The notes beneath the pieces are model-generated. The model saw nothing but the letters and a program-made list of their open reading frames with translations. It did no database searches and was not told where the DNA came from. DNA of 64,000 bases, taken from Micropterus salmoides (lineage: Eukaryota; Chordata; Actinopteri; Centrarchiformes; Centrarchidae). The DNA lies in the NCBI RefSeq assembly GCF_014851395.1, contig NW_024040817.1, positions 19,928,519 to 19,992,518 on the forward strand, given 5' to 3'. The first letter of the stretch is position 1. Every line of letters begins with the position of its first letter. Both the position numbers and the translations under genes were made by a program. Below, piece after piece: positions 36,501-49,440 of the stretch.

Positions 36501-39500
36501 TGAAATGACACACATACAGACATGCAAACTCACACAGACCCACATAAATCAATTCTGCAGATGGACCCTCTAATAATAGCCCCTGCTCCATAAATACCTC
36601 CCTTCCTGTCTTTCTCCCTGCTGCCAGAGGTCAGCTTGGGTTGATTAATTTGACCTAGGAAGTACGATACCACCCGAGAGGGGGGAGATGAGAAGAGTAA
36701 TAGGGTGAGTGACATAATTAGGTGCCTATAAGAGTATTTGAATTAAATAGAAGCCTGACAGAAGTTTGTAAGTGCTGAATGTTGATTGTGTGACAGAGTT
36801 TCAAAATGCCTACGTGCACTAAAAAGCACAAACATCTGCGTGCAATGTGTTTTAAAAGCCATTTGAGAACACATCAATACAACACAATAAAGTCGAAAGC
36901 AGAAGAGCAGTTTGGGGATCAATACGAGGCAAGCTGTGGTGGTGCAGGCAGCCACTTAGTCACACTGTCTGGAGGCAGGCCGCCCAGTAAATACACAGAG
37001 ATACCCGATCCGAATGCAGAGCTGCTACACACTGCCATTTAAAAAAAAGATGTCATCACTGGTTCTCTCTGTTGGTGGTGATAAAGGTCACGTCCCGTCC
37101 TGCATCACACAAGCAGGTCTGCCTCAAAACAAAACAGAGCAAAGGCTGGAGGAAAGGTATCAACTATTTAAATTATGATTTATTATATTATCCTCAACAA
37201 GCAGGATTTAGTACGAGTTGGCCAGATTATAAAAAGAAATGTTATTCATCAGGATTTGGATCATTCGTTTCACTAAAGTATACGAGTTGTTAAATGAACA
37301 TCTGGACTCAGTGACTCTCACTGTGAAAAATGCTTGATACGGTTCTTTCAGATAGAACATAAAAAATAAAGATAAACTGAGAACAAATGCTTCTTAAAAT
37401 CCCCCTGATATTATCTGTGGGAGCTTTATCATGAGAATGCTGTCACGGTTTAGTGTAAATCTAGAAACTTACCCCTGCTATTTTGCATTTATGACATTTA
37501 AAATGTTTCAACTGACAAACATTTAAAAACCCCTTCACATTCTATTTTCATTGTAAGCAGAGAGACCAAAGAGTAAAGTCTTCAACATTATTACTAGCCA
37601 CAACACACATACATGATTGTCCGATAAGGGTCACATGCCTGCACTTCTAATTTTAAAATGTCTTGAGTACACACCAGGGGGCCAGATGTATGAGCGATGC
37701 ACATACACAAAAACAATGCATCCAGCATTTCCCACACATATATTGGTATTTATAAAAAAAGAATGTGCGATGAGAAGGTGAGCACATAGACTTCACAGTG
37801 GGGGTACACACAGTTTACTAAAGATAGCTGCAGGTGACATGAAAAGGTACACAGGAAATACATAAAAGGTGAGAGACTTATACGTTTGCATATTTCTGTC
37901 TTCAGTTTAAGTCATGAATCTATACGCAGTTTTAAGCATCTGGTTCCTGGATGGACAAGCTGTTCTTCAGGGTGCAGCTGCTCTGAGTACAGGTGGAGTT
38001 TTGGGGTTTAGGAATAAACAATACAGCTCAGTGACAGATCTCGATTTGGAGCTCCTCTGTGGTCAAGAGGTAACCAATGAACAGAGACACTTCACTTGTA
38101 TAAGGACATTGTTGGCACACGTGCTGACAGAATTGGTTACAGGATCAATATACAATATACTAAATGCTGGTGAGTGGGGGTCCAAAAACGGAACAGTGGC
38201 GGCAGATTTTAACAGAGGCTAATTGAGAGATGACATGATGTTATAGTACAGCATCAATTTCTCTATACTGGGTTTATCCTGCTCGTGAGCTGTGCTACAA
38301 ACATGATGACAGGTATAGGCCTTTTATGGTTTCCCAAGGATGTCAGTCACTAACCCAGCTAGCATTGACTTGCCGTGACTGCTGCTCCTACTGTCTGTGT
38401 GTGTGTGTTAACATGCTGAAAATACTTTAGTACACACGTGAGACATGAGTGAGTGTATCTACTTCCCAGAGTCCCTTCGCCTTCGCCCCCCCCCCTGTTA
38501 TCCTGTCATTTGCTGCACACCCTCAAGGTGTCAAAACCCTTGCAAAAACCTGTTCCCTGAGAGCAAACAGCAAAGCACCAGATAAACATTGCTGTCTCTT
38601 GTTTCCTGTCATCTCCTCAAGAGGCACATTCTCCAGCGACATTACTCCAGCAAAGATAAATATGACAGAGGGATGTGGTGGAACCAATGGCCAAGAATGG
38701 AAAGAGGATAGAAGAAAGATGAGGATAAAGTGAGGGGGCAGGCGGCGGTCAGGTAGAAGCGTTGACGTAAAAGGAAAGAAAAAAGATTGGGAGAGATTGG
38801 AGAGTTCAAGAAAAAAAACCCAGAAGAATAGGGGATGAGAGGATGAGAGGTGGTCAGTAAGGTCAAGAAATAGTGGTGACATAAATCACAAAGAGAGGCT
38901 GGATGTCAGGAAGAAATAGCCCTTCTGGGAAAGGGAAGGATTTTTCAACCACTTATGTTCAATCACTTTGTGTGTCCATACTTGGTTAATCTTTTATTCT
39001 GAAAGCAGGTGTTGTTTTCAGAATAAAACACGTTTTGTTCTCAGAGAATGGCATCTACCGGTCTTGGAAAAAAAGAGTAATTCTTCTGGTGAACTACCAG
39101 ATTGAATCCCTTCTTCCTTTCCTACAAATTATTGACTTTAGGACACCAGAAATGCATTCATCTCCCAAAACACTTTAATGTATAAAAAAAGAGTGTATTA
39201 AACCATTTTTTTCTTGTGGCAAACAACTCTGCTGGGAAGTATAAATCTAGGCTCAAGAAGGGAGAACAGAAGAATGATGGAGGAGGAAAATGCGCTTCGC
39301 TCCATTTAGGGTCTCTGCCTTTGTAGCCTTGTGGGGCTACAATCCAACATATTTCCATATCCACTGCAAGATAACCTGCCCAGCATGCATAAACATACCT
39401 GATTTATAATACCTCTTACTTCACAGAGCTGAGGAAATCATACCATGAACTGGCATCCACCCAGAGGGCGGCACATATATATCCTAAAGGGAGAGCAATA

Positions 39501-42500
39501 TGGTATGAAATGAAGGGGATTTACACTCTGGAGTATAAATGCTGCACACCACCCATGGGTATGAGCTTCATTATGCATCTTCTGGTCACGTGTTTCTGCA
39601 TGTCTGATGTTTTTATGGTTATATATTTGCTGAGACAGGGACACATTTCCTTAAGGTCAACACAAATGTTCCATAAATAAAGCCTGGTGTAAAGGATCTG
39701 TATAGAAAATGTCATATATCACAATTGTGTGCAATTTGTGTATTGTTTGGAAGACTATATATTTCACTCTAAAAAGCTTTGGCCTGGGCAAACTACTAAT
39801 CCAAATCAAAGATTAAAAAAACAAAAATTAGCTCTTGAAAATGTCCCACAACACATCACTTCAAGAGCAAGATCCCAGAACTGTTTTGACACTTGGAAGA
39901 GTAATGAGAACGCAAGCAAACATGGATATCCGCGTCTGCAAAAACTCACACCTTGTTTTAAATAAACATCTGTCTAAACCTGCCTAATCAGGCATGGTTG
40001 TGGCAACAAATTTATATGACTTGCTTATTTTGCCGATAAATCATTCCCTTCTTCCTGTGGATGTCACGTGGCTAACAGTAAGAAGAGCCCAATATTGTGC
40101 ACACAGCCATAACATTTAACTCTGGCCCACTGAAATCAAACAATAAAAGGATCAACCACTAACAAAACACAAATTAAGGGTACATGGTCACCGTGACACG
40201 TTATCTCACTGGGCAGTCTTCAAGTCTGTGGACTTAAAAATCAACAGCAAAAATATTTCTGGTATTACATCTTACTCTGCCGTTCTCTTAACGATGACCC
40301 CGTGCTTCTAACTTTAAAGAGGAGACGAGTGGAGGCTAATCTCTTCATGCAGGCTCTCGTGCTGAGACCTTCTGAGCAACGTTGTTGTGCTCCATCCATC
40401 AGCATTGAGCCAGGGAGGCAAAGAAAGGAAAGCAGGCTGCAATCCTTCCCTTATCTCATCGCTCCACCACTCTGCATTTTCAGGGTATCACCTCGCTATC
40501 AACCTTCTGCTGAGCACAAGTGTGTGACGTCTCACATACGTGGCTTGACTTGTTGCCCCTTGAACCTCCAGTAAATGACAGGCGAGTGACCGTGAAAACA
40601 GAGAGTAAAAATACCTCCGAGGACATGCTCGGGATGTACTGATTGAGTGACTGAGGGTGATGAATCGGCTAAGAGTTACACTGGAGAGTCACACAGGTTT
40701 CATTTGATGCATTTGAAGTCCAGGATCCAGTTGCAACACTTATTCATAAATCCATCGCCAGGTTTGTGTGTAAAGTCCTTCCCAAGGGCTGATTAGCTAC
40801 TAGCTAGTTATAAACATGTGATTTACTATATCGTTTTGCACCATTAAAACTTAATAAATGTCTTAGCGAGTAAAGACTTCAGTAATGTATAAATTGTTGA
40901 CTAGGAAACATCTGAAGCACCGTCCAAATTTTTAAACGATGACAACAAAAAAAAAAAACAATAATTTATTAAGGTTGATTAACGAGGTAAAAAAAAGAGG
41001 GATTGACGTGGTGGGGGATGAAGGACAAGCAAGTAATAACATTTATCAGTCAGCGGCAGCTAATGTTAGTGGGGAAATATTGGGGGAATATTTACGACCC
41101 TTTCTGTCAAAATGACGGACAGAAAGAAGACGCAACCTCTGAGTAGTACTGGTGAGAGGGAAATATCTTACGCTAACCTAACTGACATTGTTTGGTCATT
41201 TAGGCTAGTCTAACTTTATTGGCAAACTGTTCATTATTAAAAAGTTTTATTTTTATTCAAGTGTCAGCTCAGATATTTCCATGACCTTTTGCCTCTTTTA
41301 CTCTTCATTGTCTTCATGTTCAAAATCCACTTGCTTTATTTTACCTTTTCTGTTTCACACTCCTGCTCCCTCTCTCCATCTTTGTCTTCCTCTTTGCCCT
41401 CAGAGTCAACAGATATATAGTGGAGAGTGGGTTCAGCGTGGGTTCAGAGTGCCTCGCGCGGAGAATACCTGCATACTAAATGAATCCAACCAGATTTTAA
41501 TGAGGCAGCAGCATTTCCACTAGAGCTGCTCTTCATTAGGCTGATGTCAGATCACCAGAGGGGCTCTTCTGTGGTTCTCTCCTATCATTGCCCTCTGGTG
41601 TAGGGGGAAAATGATGCTATTGCCACAAGCTCCGCAGCACAGGTTTCCCCATCTAAATGGATTTATCAGTAGAATGGGTGGGTGCTGGCCAAAACAAGCT
41701 TTCCATTATGTCCCTGCCTGGTGCGATCCATTAAGTGGACCACTATAACAATTTAGAGCGCTGTGGGACAGAACAGCGTGAGTGTTGACAAAGCACTGTC
41801 TGGCAACATTAGTTCTCTCACAGTTTAGCTTAATGAGGCCACTGTAAAGACTGCAATGATGAGTGGAGCACCATAATGAAACTGGCTACTTTCTGTGGAA
41901 TGAACACAAATTACTTCATAAATCTAAATAGCAACAACAACTGGAAACAATACATTAAGAGACAATGTAGGGCTTGTCAAGTTATATTAAATTACGATGT
42001 GATACATTTTGGATCACCACTGAGAAATTCTTCTGTCTTGCCTCCTCCATAGGTCAGAAGTCAACACCAGCTACAGAATAAGTGTGCAAAGACTCTTCAA
42101 CAGGGCTGATGTTTGCTTATACAGTGGATTTGATTCCAAAGCCTTCAACTGAAGAAAGTCTCTATGACCACTAAAGCTCAACCAGTACAGCAGAGGAACA
42201 ATACTATCACCCAGTGGTGGCTTACCTTGAAACACCAGTATACAAAAATACAAACCAGTACAAACATTAGAGGACACAGTGCACAAAAATCATCTGAGGT
42301 AAAGAAACTGTGTTTTTTCTACAAGGACAATATGCTGCAGTTCAGTACAATACACAGCCAGGTCTGTGGGATCGAAGTGTTTTGTCTTCTCACCAGTACT
42401 GAGGAGGACTTCTGGAAGCGGTGCAGCAGGCTTTTCTGCACCAGGCTGAGTCGTTTGCCCTTGGCTTTCCTGCGCAGGACACTCTGCACCCGTGCTGACG

Positions 42501-45500
42501 GACACTGCTTGGGCCGCAGCCGCATCCGGTGATTGTCAGGCTGTAGCCACTGATAACAGTGAGGACATGCCAAGGTGTTCTGCAACAGACAGGGGTATAT
42601 CTGCTTCGGTTGTTCTGAGAAGAGGAGAGAGACACATTATCTATAACATATATCTAAATCTATCAGCAAATGTTCTGGTGTGCAATCGTGCACATTTTTT
42701 TTCAACACAATAATACCCAGATAACTGGGGTGGTGAGAAGGTAATGTGAGGGTGAGAATGAGAAGTTTGTGGATGGGTTTTCTATCCCTATGAGCTAGTA
42801 AAATAGAGATATCTGTTTAAGACAAGTAGTTGAAAGTTCAGTGTAGGATCATCATTTTAACAGTTGCATACAGATGGCAGACTGATACTGTGCTCGTTTA
42901 TCTATTTTCACAGAAAAACAATCCACATTCCAATATATTTGTCATTGCTAAACAACATTTCCATTATTCTGTTTATTCACTAGGCCATGTCAAATCATCA
43001 GTTTTCAGGCCAAACAATTAAGTTTTCCTCACGAGCACCATGTTACTCTCTTAAGAACCAGTCTCTATGTTGTATGGATGAGAAAAGCCTGAACAGCCTT
43101 ACTAAATGGCATCATTGATGTGATTTTGGCTGGCATGGACCTCTGTGTGTTTGATCAGTCTGCTTCAGACATCTGGCTGACTCACTGTGTTTGGCTGAGG
43201 GTTTAGCGAGGTTTATCAACCTTGACAAGCCGGTGACAAGGTCTGACTTACGACTGCATTCTGCTCTTTGCGGCTATTATACACTCTAGAGCATCACTGA
43301 TAAAAACACGAAAAATAAAAAGTAAATTAAAAAAAGTATGATTCTTCAAGGAAGTGAAGGTCTCTTACCGTTCGCTTTCATACGCCACTGCCTAGAGAAA
43401 ATAAAAAGGAGGCAAGATCAGAACAGACACAAGATGAGAGTCAAATGAATCAGTTTGATGTTAAAACCATTAGTACAAGATGATCATGAAGTAAGGTTTT
43501 AATAATTAATTACAAGTTCTCTTGAATATATAATATAAACGTTTTTGGTTCTCTAAAATACTGGTTAAAAGACATAAATACATATTTAATTATTTCAATA
43601 TGCAACATAACACTATTAACAACCAGATGGAAACCAATTTGAAAAAAAAGCTTGTCACATACAGCCCTCACCATTATGTGTAGTGGAAAACATGCAACCG
43701 GAAAAGCAAATGGGTCTCTCCCAAACAATATAGGGCTACTCTCCAAACCATTTCAATGCCCCCCTCCTCCCCTGCACAGAGCTGCCTCTGTGACCGCTAG
43801 GCTGCCTCCAATTTTGGAACGCTCGCAATGAGATATTTGTACAAACATTTTAACTAAGCCGCTGCTAAGTCCCACTAAAATTAGCCTTGGGTTTAAATCG
43901 ATGAAGGGAAACTTGCTGCCCAGCTGCACGTGTGGGCAGGGAGAGGCAGGAACGCGGCTGGCTGTTTATGGTGAGGAGGAGGGGGTGTGGGGTTGACTTT
44001 AATCTGGAGGTGACCTGATGGCTGCTGCTGCGTCTGGCGGCAGTGGTTTGTTGGCACTCTCCACTTCGCATTCTGAACCCCCCGACTGGATTAAACTGTC
44101 AGATTATATAGAAGCACTGTCAGAAAATACTGGAAACGAAGACAAGCTTCACTTTTGATGATCAAGGATCATTAAGGACACTTGACACCACAGACAAATA
44201 CATTCTGACCACATAAAACAACACATTCATTTCTTTTTTCTTCACTAAAAAAGCTAATTCTCTGACATGGCTATGAAGAGACCCCTGAGTATAGAGAAGC
44301 CGGATTCTTAGGGAATTTTGTTTTCCCACAGTCTCCCTTCCCATTGCTCCCCTGACTCTCAGAAACTGTGCACCGCAAAGACACTAATCTTATTAACATA
44401 CTTGTCATGCATCTCCTTTTAAGTGCACACTTAGTTGTGATGATGAACACTGAAGATATGCTGACAACTGGCAGATGCAATCAACAGAGCCCTGGAAGAT
44501 GCAAAAGGGTGGTATTATGTGTTGGCTTTAATGTAATAATGTACTTAGAGACAGAAGTGCCGGGTGAGTCAAAGCGCACAAAAAGAAAAGTATTAACAAC
44601 TTTTTATTGCCACCATCAGGGAAAACAGTGTGACTGCTGCTGTGTTCTGGAAAAACCTTCACTCAATGCTTGTAAAACAGCTGGGTAGCTCAGGTAGCGG
44701 TGTGGTCAGTGTCAATAAGTGGGCACTCTACATACCTTCTCCAGCACATATTAGCAGAGCCCCTTTTATCAGCTAAATGTGACAGAGAAAGAGACCAGCA
44801 GGTGCCTCCCAGAGTTTAGAGCTCACATGCAGAGATGGAAACGTCTGCTGGCTCCTGCTGAGACTGAGGGGCCGTAAGACGAGCATTACAGTGCAAGTGG
44901 AGATGGGAGCGAGTAATGTATAAGGGGGGTGAGGGCAAAAGAGGTCTAAAAGGTTTTAGTGCTGGGAAATTAAAACATAGTGACTGATTTTGATAAAAAT
45001 CAAAAGGTAATGACAGTTAGTTGTACCAACACACCACTGGGCTATGCTTTAGAGCTGAAACCATGAGTCTATTCATCAATTAGTTAACTGACAAAAATTA
45101 TTCTGATCAATTAATCATTTACGTCACATTTAGCCTCAAGGGATGGTAATGGTGGTCTGTCATTTGGTCAGTCCAAAACACTGGTCCAGACTGAAATCTC
45201 TCAGCAGCTATTTGATGGATTGCCATGAAATTCTGTAAAGAAATTACAGAGTCCCCAGAGAATTAATCCTAATAACTCTGGGGATGCCCTGATTCTTCCT
45301 CCAGCACCACCAGCAGATCAAAGTTTTGAAATATCAAATTTTCTACTAGAAGAAACTTTTGTACAGGCATTCATGATTCCCAGATGATGAATCCTAACTC
45401 TGAGGTGACCCCCTTGACAACTACCAGATGATTTGCCATGAAATTTGGTACACATGAATTATAATACTTTTGGTGACCCCTGACCTTTCATCTAGTGCCA

Positions 45501-48500
45501 CCAACCAATGTGCCCCATATTTTGGTTTATGAACAGTTACCTTCAAAACTACTGACAGTTCCATCAACCTCAACTATACATTGTGTTTGGTGTTAATTAG
45601 CAATGCTAACACACTATACTAACATGGTACACGTGATAAAAATTACACCTGCCAAACATAGTCATGTTGGCATTTACGTAGACTTTTGTCCGGAAAATAA
45701 CAAGAAATTTGAACACATCACCATGAGCTCCGATGAAATCATAATGATACATTTTCACTATTTCCAAACATTTTACATAACAAATTGATTATTTGAGGCA
45801 AATTATTCAATAATGAAACTAATTGCATGGCTGGTCTTTTTTCTCTCTAAAAAAACTGTAATTAATGCAGAACCAAAGCACTTGAGCATATTTACAAGCA
45901 GAGTCATTATGGCATTGTTTGTCCCGCAGACATCCTGCATATTTTGGTTATCAGAACACTCAGTCAGGCTCCAGTTACCAGAAACACAACTATGGTGATG
46001 AACTTACTGGAAAACAGTCCGGCAACATGAGCCACAGTAAAGTGACGTCAGTTCACATGCAAGGACAAAAACATACACATGAAAACATGCTCGTCATGTT
46101 TACTTAACATACTCCTAGACCCATCCCCCCCAAACTTACTAAAGCCTTTATCAAAAGTCAATATTATGTTCTTTTTTCTGTAAGTACTTAAATCTTAAAT
46201 ATTAAGAGGTTCTATGTATTTCTCTATTTGTAGATTGCTGTTTTGCCTTACACTGTGTGAGATTTTTGAAGTGTGATTTTCTCTGCTGAACATGGTCTGT
46301 CTTTATGTCTACACTAATAATGTGACTACCTACTTGTCCACACTGATCATGTGACTACTTAACATAAATAAGAAACAGCCCAAAGAAGACTGCTGTGTGA
46401 GATATTGAAGGCTTTTTAGATCACTAGCCTCTTACAAGCCTCGGATTTCTTCAGCAATTCTGATCAATTTTTACTGAAACCAAGAGCGACAACAATGCTT
46501 AAACTGTAACCCTGATGCAAAAATACACACACAGTCAGTCATCATCAGCCTGACAGAAGGTGAAGACAGTGGCAGAGAAGGCAGTAACACGAGCACTCAA
46601 ATACTGTACGTGTGGTAGTGTGTAGGAGTACTGACACGCTCCCACAAAACAAACACGGCAGTGACGCATGACCAGATAGATAGATAGATTATATATTTTA
46701 TTTATCCCGAGGGAAATTCAAGGGAAGACACTGGAAACCCCCAGAAGAAAACAGAAAGACAGCTGTGGTTCATTACGACTAAAAAACATCAGCAGCACAC
46801 ACTGACCACCATGTATGCCAGCTATTTGAGTGGATGCTGATAAAAACCAGTTTGGTTTCCCCTCAGTTAACTCATCAACTGTGTGCCCAAGCCCTCAATG
46901 TGAAGCGTTAATTCTTAACAGTAATTTCCCTCCTGGTATGCCTTCCATATTATCACTCTGGCGGAAGATCAAATGTAGCAGTCACTTAGTTCATCACACT
47001 TAGTGTAAATGTTGGCTGTGGCTGCTAATTGTTGTCTTCTCTGCCAGGCACTTTGGCATGCAACCAGCCAGGTCTCACAGCCTGTGGTCCAAACATTCAG
47101 ATTCGTGTCTTGCCCGCTTGACAGCTGGCCATAGTTAAATGTGGTCAAAACGTTCTCTTTCACCACAGCCCATCATAGCCAGGGAATGTGGGGAACAGAT
47201 CAATGAAATAAAGCAGAAGTTGGCTCACTCACACATCCGTAAAATGACCCTGACTTGGAGTTTCACTCTTAAAACGTCTGTTTTTGTTTCCATTCATGGC
47301 TTTGCCCACACATTTCCTGGCTCAGGTGGATGTGAAAACAAGTTGGAGGATACAGGAAAATGGCTGGAACCTAACTCAAACACGAGCCACGAGTCCACAC
47401 ACACACACACACACACACTCTTTAAGTGCATCAATATCCATTTAAATTACACCTGTAAGTGTGCAGGGCCTACGCACGCACACACGCTTTCAATTTATTT
47501 CATCCAGACACACAGACTCTGTGGCTTAAGAGGATTTTTCCTGAAATTACTTTTGGCTTTCGCTTTCCATACAATAAGGCAATCACTCTTGTGTAGGATA
47601 TACTATCAGAAGAAAATGGAATAAATGCCTATTTTGGCAAAAGTAACAAAACTGAAGCAGTGAACTGTAAATGACGAAGCTAATTAAAGGGTTGCATTAA
47701 ATACTATTGTGTTTTATTCTAATAAGAACTAAGACTTGACTGCAGTAGGCTAGCAGGCTAATTAGACAGTTGGTAAGTTGGAAAAGGCTGGGTTCTCTGT
47801 ATGCGTAGTCCTTTATACAAACCACGCAAAGATACAAGAGAAGAGACGGGGCTTACAGACTGTCTGGCTTGCCTAGCCACTGATTAAAAGGATTGTCTTC
47901 GCTTGCAGCACTTTGTTTTCTTCGCGTTCCTCTCTTTTCTACGCGTGTGAGGAAGGTGGCGTGACCTCACCAATTAAATCAACTTCGCTCTGAAACTTCA
48001 TCAGACAGAATGACAATAAAGTGAACCTAATTCATCAGTTGCAACAGCTCACACATGCCGAACAAACGTGCCCACTTCACTGTCCACCTTCAACAGGCTA
48101 TTCATGTTTAGCAGCCAGGTACGTATCATAGATCAGTTACTGATGATCTCTCATATAACTTGGTACATCCTCACATAGGCAAATTTACAAAAAGAGTGAA
48201 AAGTGAAAATATGAGCGTGACACATCAGCACGCCTTGTTTAAATTTAAAATGTACAGATATGTGATAAGATGAGCAACACTGTAAATGACAACAGCCACT
48301 TTTCAAACACCAGTGTGTATTCCACCCTTTGAACAGTGGTTGAATATTAGAGACCACCAAAGTTTCCTGCCTTCACTCTCAAACTGACAAGTCTTTTAAT
48401 ACACAGTGTAATGGTCTTCCTGAATAAAGAGTGTTGTGGGAATGTGGTTTGACCTGATAAAGACAAAACAACCTGGGAGAGAAGCCTACTAGACATCAAT

Positions 48501-49184
48501 TCAATCTGTTATGGATGCTTTCTAATACAGTTAAACATTCTGTTAGCATCATTAATATTTGTTAACACACCAATCAAACAAGTCTATTTGGGTTATGATC
48601 AAAGGAAATGCAGATTTTTCAAGTCAAATTTAAGTGTAAATATTTCTGTGAAAACTACTGACTGGGCCTTTAACAGCTGTGCTTTGTGTTGGTGGCTGTC
48701 TCATCTCAGCATGTCATTAGAGATGTTTCCATTCGTTTTATCTTTTGTGTTACAGAGGCCCAGCTGAGATGTTTGTCGCTACTTATAATTAATTGAAGAT
48801 CCCTGTTAGTGAAGGGGTAACAGAGGGGGAGCTAGGCGACATCTAAAATCAGGCAAACATCATCTTCAGAATGTATGTAGACACCACTATGGGACAAACT
48901 AGCTGTGTCATATTGGCAGAAAGTTTACAGCTTTATCCATTTTATCGTCATATTAGCAGGAAGTTAGCCGTTCACATTGGTCCAGCTCTTCCACCTAGCG
49001 CCTACATGCTACTATTACAACAATAATGGAAAGACAGTAAAAGGACCCAGCTGTGAAATTCATGTAGGATTTTAAATAAAGTTTCTTACAGGAAGAACCG
49101 TGATAACTCCGGACATGTGTCTTTATATAGCAGAGAAGCGTCTAGCAGAAAGGCAGATTTTCCTTCAGGAGTCTTCATCTTCAT
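30372..49184 (-). CDS. c18orf21: C18orf21 orthologue (putative RNase MRP subunit RMP24), whole gene, five coding exons
   Basis: The exons are 49090-49184, 43369-43391, 42394-42614, 30849-31042 and 30372-30528. Joined they give 690 nt, or 229 aa; human C18orf21 has 220 aa. All introns are GT-AG with matching phases. The N-terminal helix (KDTCPELSRFFL) aligns with human HDSCPGQARYLL. CPHCYQW...PDN..R.R.KP (C56, C59) aligns with CPYCFQL...LDNSRVRLKP, and ATCHTCNTTTRHKG (C117, C120) with ITCKTCNRTVKHHG. The paired CxxC motifs form a zinc-ribbon-like module similar in layout to RNase P/MRP proteins Rpp21 and Snm1. The C-terminal half is Thr/Pro/Ser/Lys-rich and ends in GGLKDFLSSL, close to the human end. 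As I recall, C18orf21 has recently been described as an RNase MRP-specific subunit (RMP24), which would place it in the nucleolus in pre-rRNA processing. A second ATG two codons downstream has a better start context. Confidence 0.93.
30849..31042 (-). CDS. c18orf21: c18orf21 coding exon 4 (second CxxC)
   Basis: After acceptor TATCATAG the exon reads MATCHTCNTTTRHKGMNRDF and continues with Thr/Pro/Lys-rich sequence to HTP plus two bases, ending at donor GTAAGT at 30848. The leading ATG is an internal codon, not the gene start: human has LLITCKTC at this place. Confidence 0.93.
32985..33085. mobile_element. fragment similar to the repeat at 26.2 kb
   Basis: AGGGTTAGGCGATCTGGCC followed by AATATCACGATCCATTTAAT resembles the GGGCTGGGCGATATGG...ATCACGAT repeat end. 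It lies in c18orf21 intron 3. Confidence 0.4.
37665..38225. mobile_element. possible degenerate DNA transposon (Harbinger/ISL2EU-like)
   Basis: GGGGGCCAGATGTATGAGCG and TGTGCGATGAGAAGGTGAGCA recall Harbinger-type fish repeats. No clean terminal inverted repeats were found, and the 102-codon frame at 37914 has no recognised domain. Confidence 0.25.
42394..42614 (-). CDS. c18orf21: c18orf21 coding exon 3 (first CxxC)
   Basis: The exon runs from QPKQIYPCLLQNTLACPHCY through a basic region (RLRPKQCPSARVQSVLRRKA) to HRFQKSSSVL, and ends at donor GTGAGA at 42393. A second AG 31 bases into the exon would give the wrong phase, which supports the acceptor used here. Confidence 0.93.
43369..43391 (-). 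CDS. c18orf21: c18orf21 coding exon 2, 23-nt microexon
   Basis: TTTTCTCTAG precedes 23 bases encoding (L)QWRMKAN(E), followed by donor GTAAGA. It has one base to finish the exon 1 codon and one base to start the next. Without it, exons 1 and 3 are out of frame. Skipping it would therefore shift the frame. Confidence 0.85.
45055..45660. repeat. teleost interspersed repeat with internal near-repeats
   Basis: Phrases such as GATGGATTGCCATGAAATT, CATTCATGATTCCCAGATGA and CTTTTGGTGACCCCTGACC recur in slightly varied form. This is a widely distributed fish repeat. Family assignment is uncertain. Confidence 0.5.
46674..46722 (-). mobile_element. LINE/SINE 3' tail with GATA microsatellite
   Basis: On the minus strand GAATTTCCCTCGGGATAAATA runs into (ATCT)n, the usual 3' end of several fish non-LTR retrotransposons. 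Only the tail is present. It lies in c18orf21 intron 1. Confidence 0.55.
49090..49184 (-). CDS. c18orf21: c18orf21 coding exon 1
   Basis: The exon encodes 31 residues beginning MKMKTPEGKSAF and ending SRFF plus two bases, before donor GTAAGA at 49089. The ATG at 49184 follows an in-frame TGA (49193-49191). Its context is weak (T at -3), whereas the ATG two codons later (49178) has A at -3, so initiation could be at Met3. Confidence 0.88.
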
Positions 49185-49440
49185 ACACGGTCAGTCACTG
49201 CTGCGACTCGTCAAAAAACTGGCGCTCCACCGCAATTCCGTGTTCAAACTTTATCCTTAAACATTTAATTGGTTAAAAGGCCGTCCAAACGCACACAGCT
49301 GGAGCCGCAACGGACAAAACGTATTAATTTTATTGTAGATAAAGCTATCGCTCATTTGCTACCATGTTTACTACACGGTAGAAATCCACGCTGTGTCGCT
49401 AGATTATGACGTCACTTGCATTGCATTGTGGGAAATTGAG
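49185..49440 (-). promoter_or_regulatory. c18orf21 promoter, possibly bidirectional: CRE plus ZNF143/THAP11-like site
   Basis: The palindrome TGACGTCA (full CRE) lies at 49407-49414. About 8-20 bp further from the gene, the minus strand reads AATTTCCCACAATGCAATGC (about 49418-49437), which resembles the ZNF143/THAP11 element (TTCCCAGAATGC-type). The interval has more CpG than its surroundings. The motifs are seen; their use is inferred. The plus-strand exons at 50-51 kb point the other way, so the region between could serve both genes. Confidence 0.5.

Larger units (their letters stand above)
31043..42393 (-). other. c18orf21 intron 3 (11.35 kb)
   Basis: It is half of the gene's length. It contains the 33.0-kb and 37.7-kb repeat fragments, poly(A) runs near 35.0 and 35.9 kb and short C runs. 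Frames on both strands (for example at 36,151, 38,523 and 42,164) show no recognised domains. A nested gene was looked for and not found. Confidence 0.8.
43392..49089 (-). other. c18orf21 intron 1 (5.7 kb)
   Basis: Contains the 45.1-kb repeat, the LINE tail at 46.7 kb and a short CA tract near 47.4 kb. No other exon was recognised. Confidence 0.8.

Noticed and set aside
42581..42614. Alternative acceptor TGTTGCAG inside c18orf21 exon 3
   Set aside because: Using it breaks the reading frame with the microexon.
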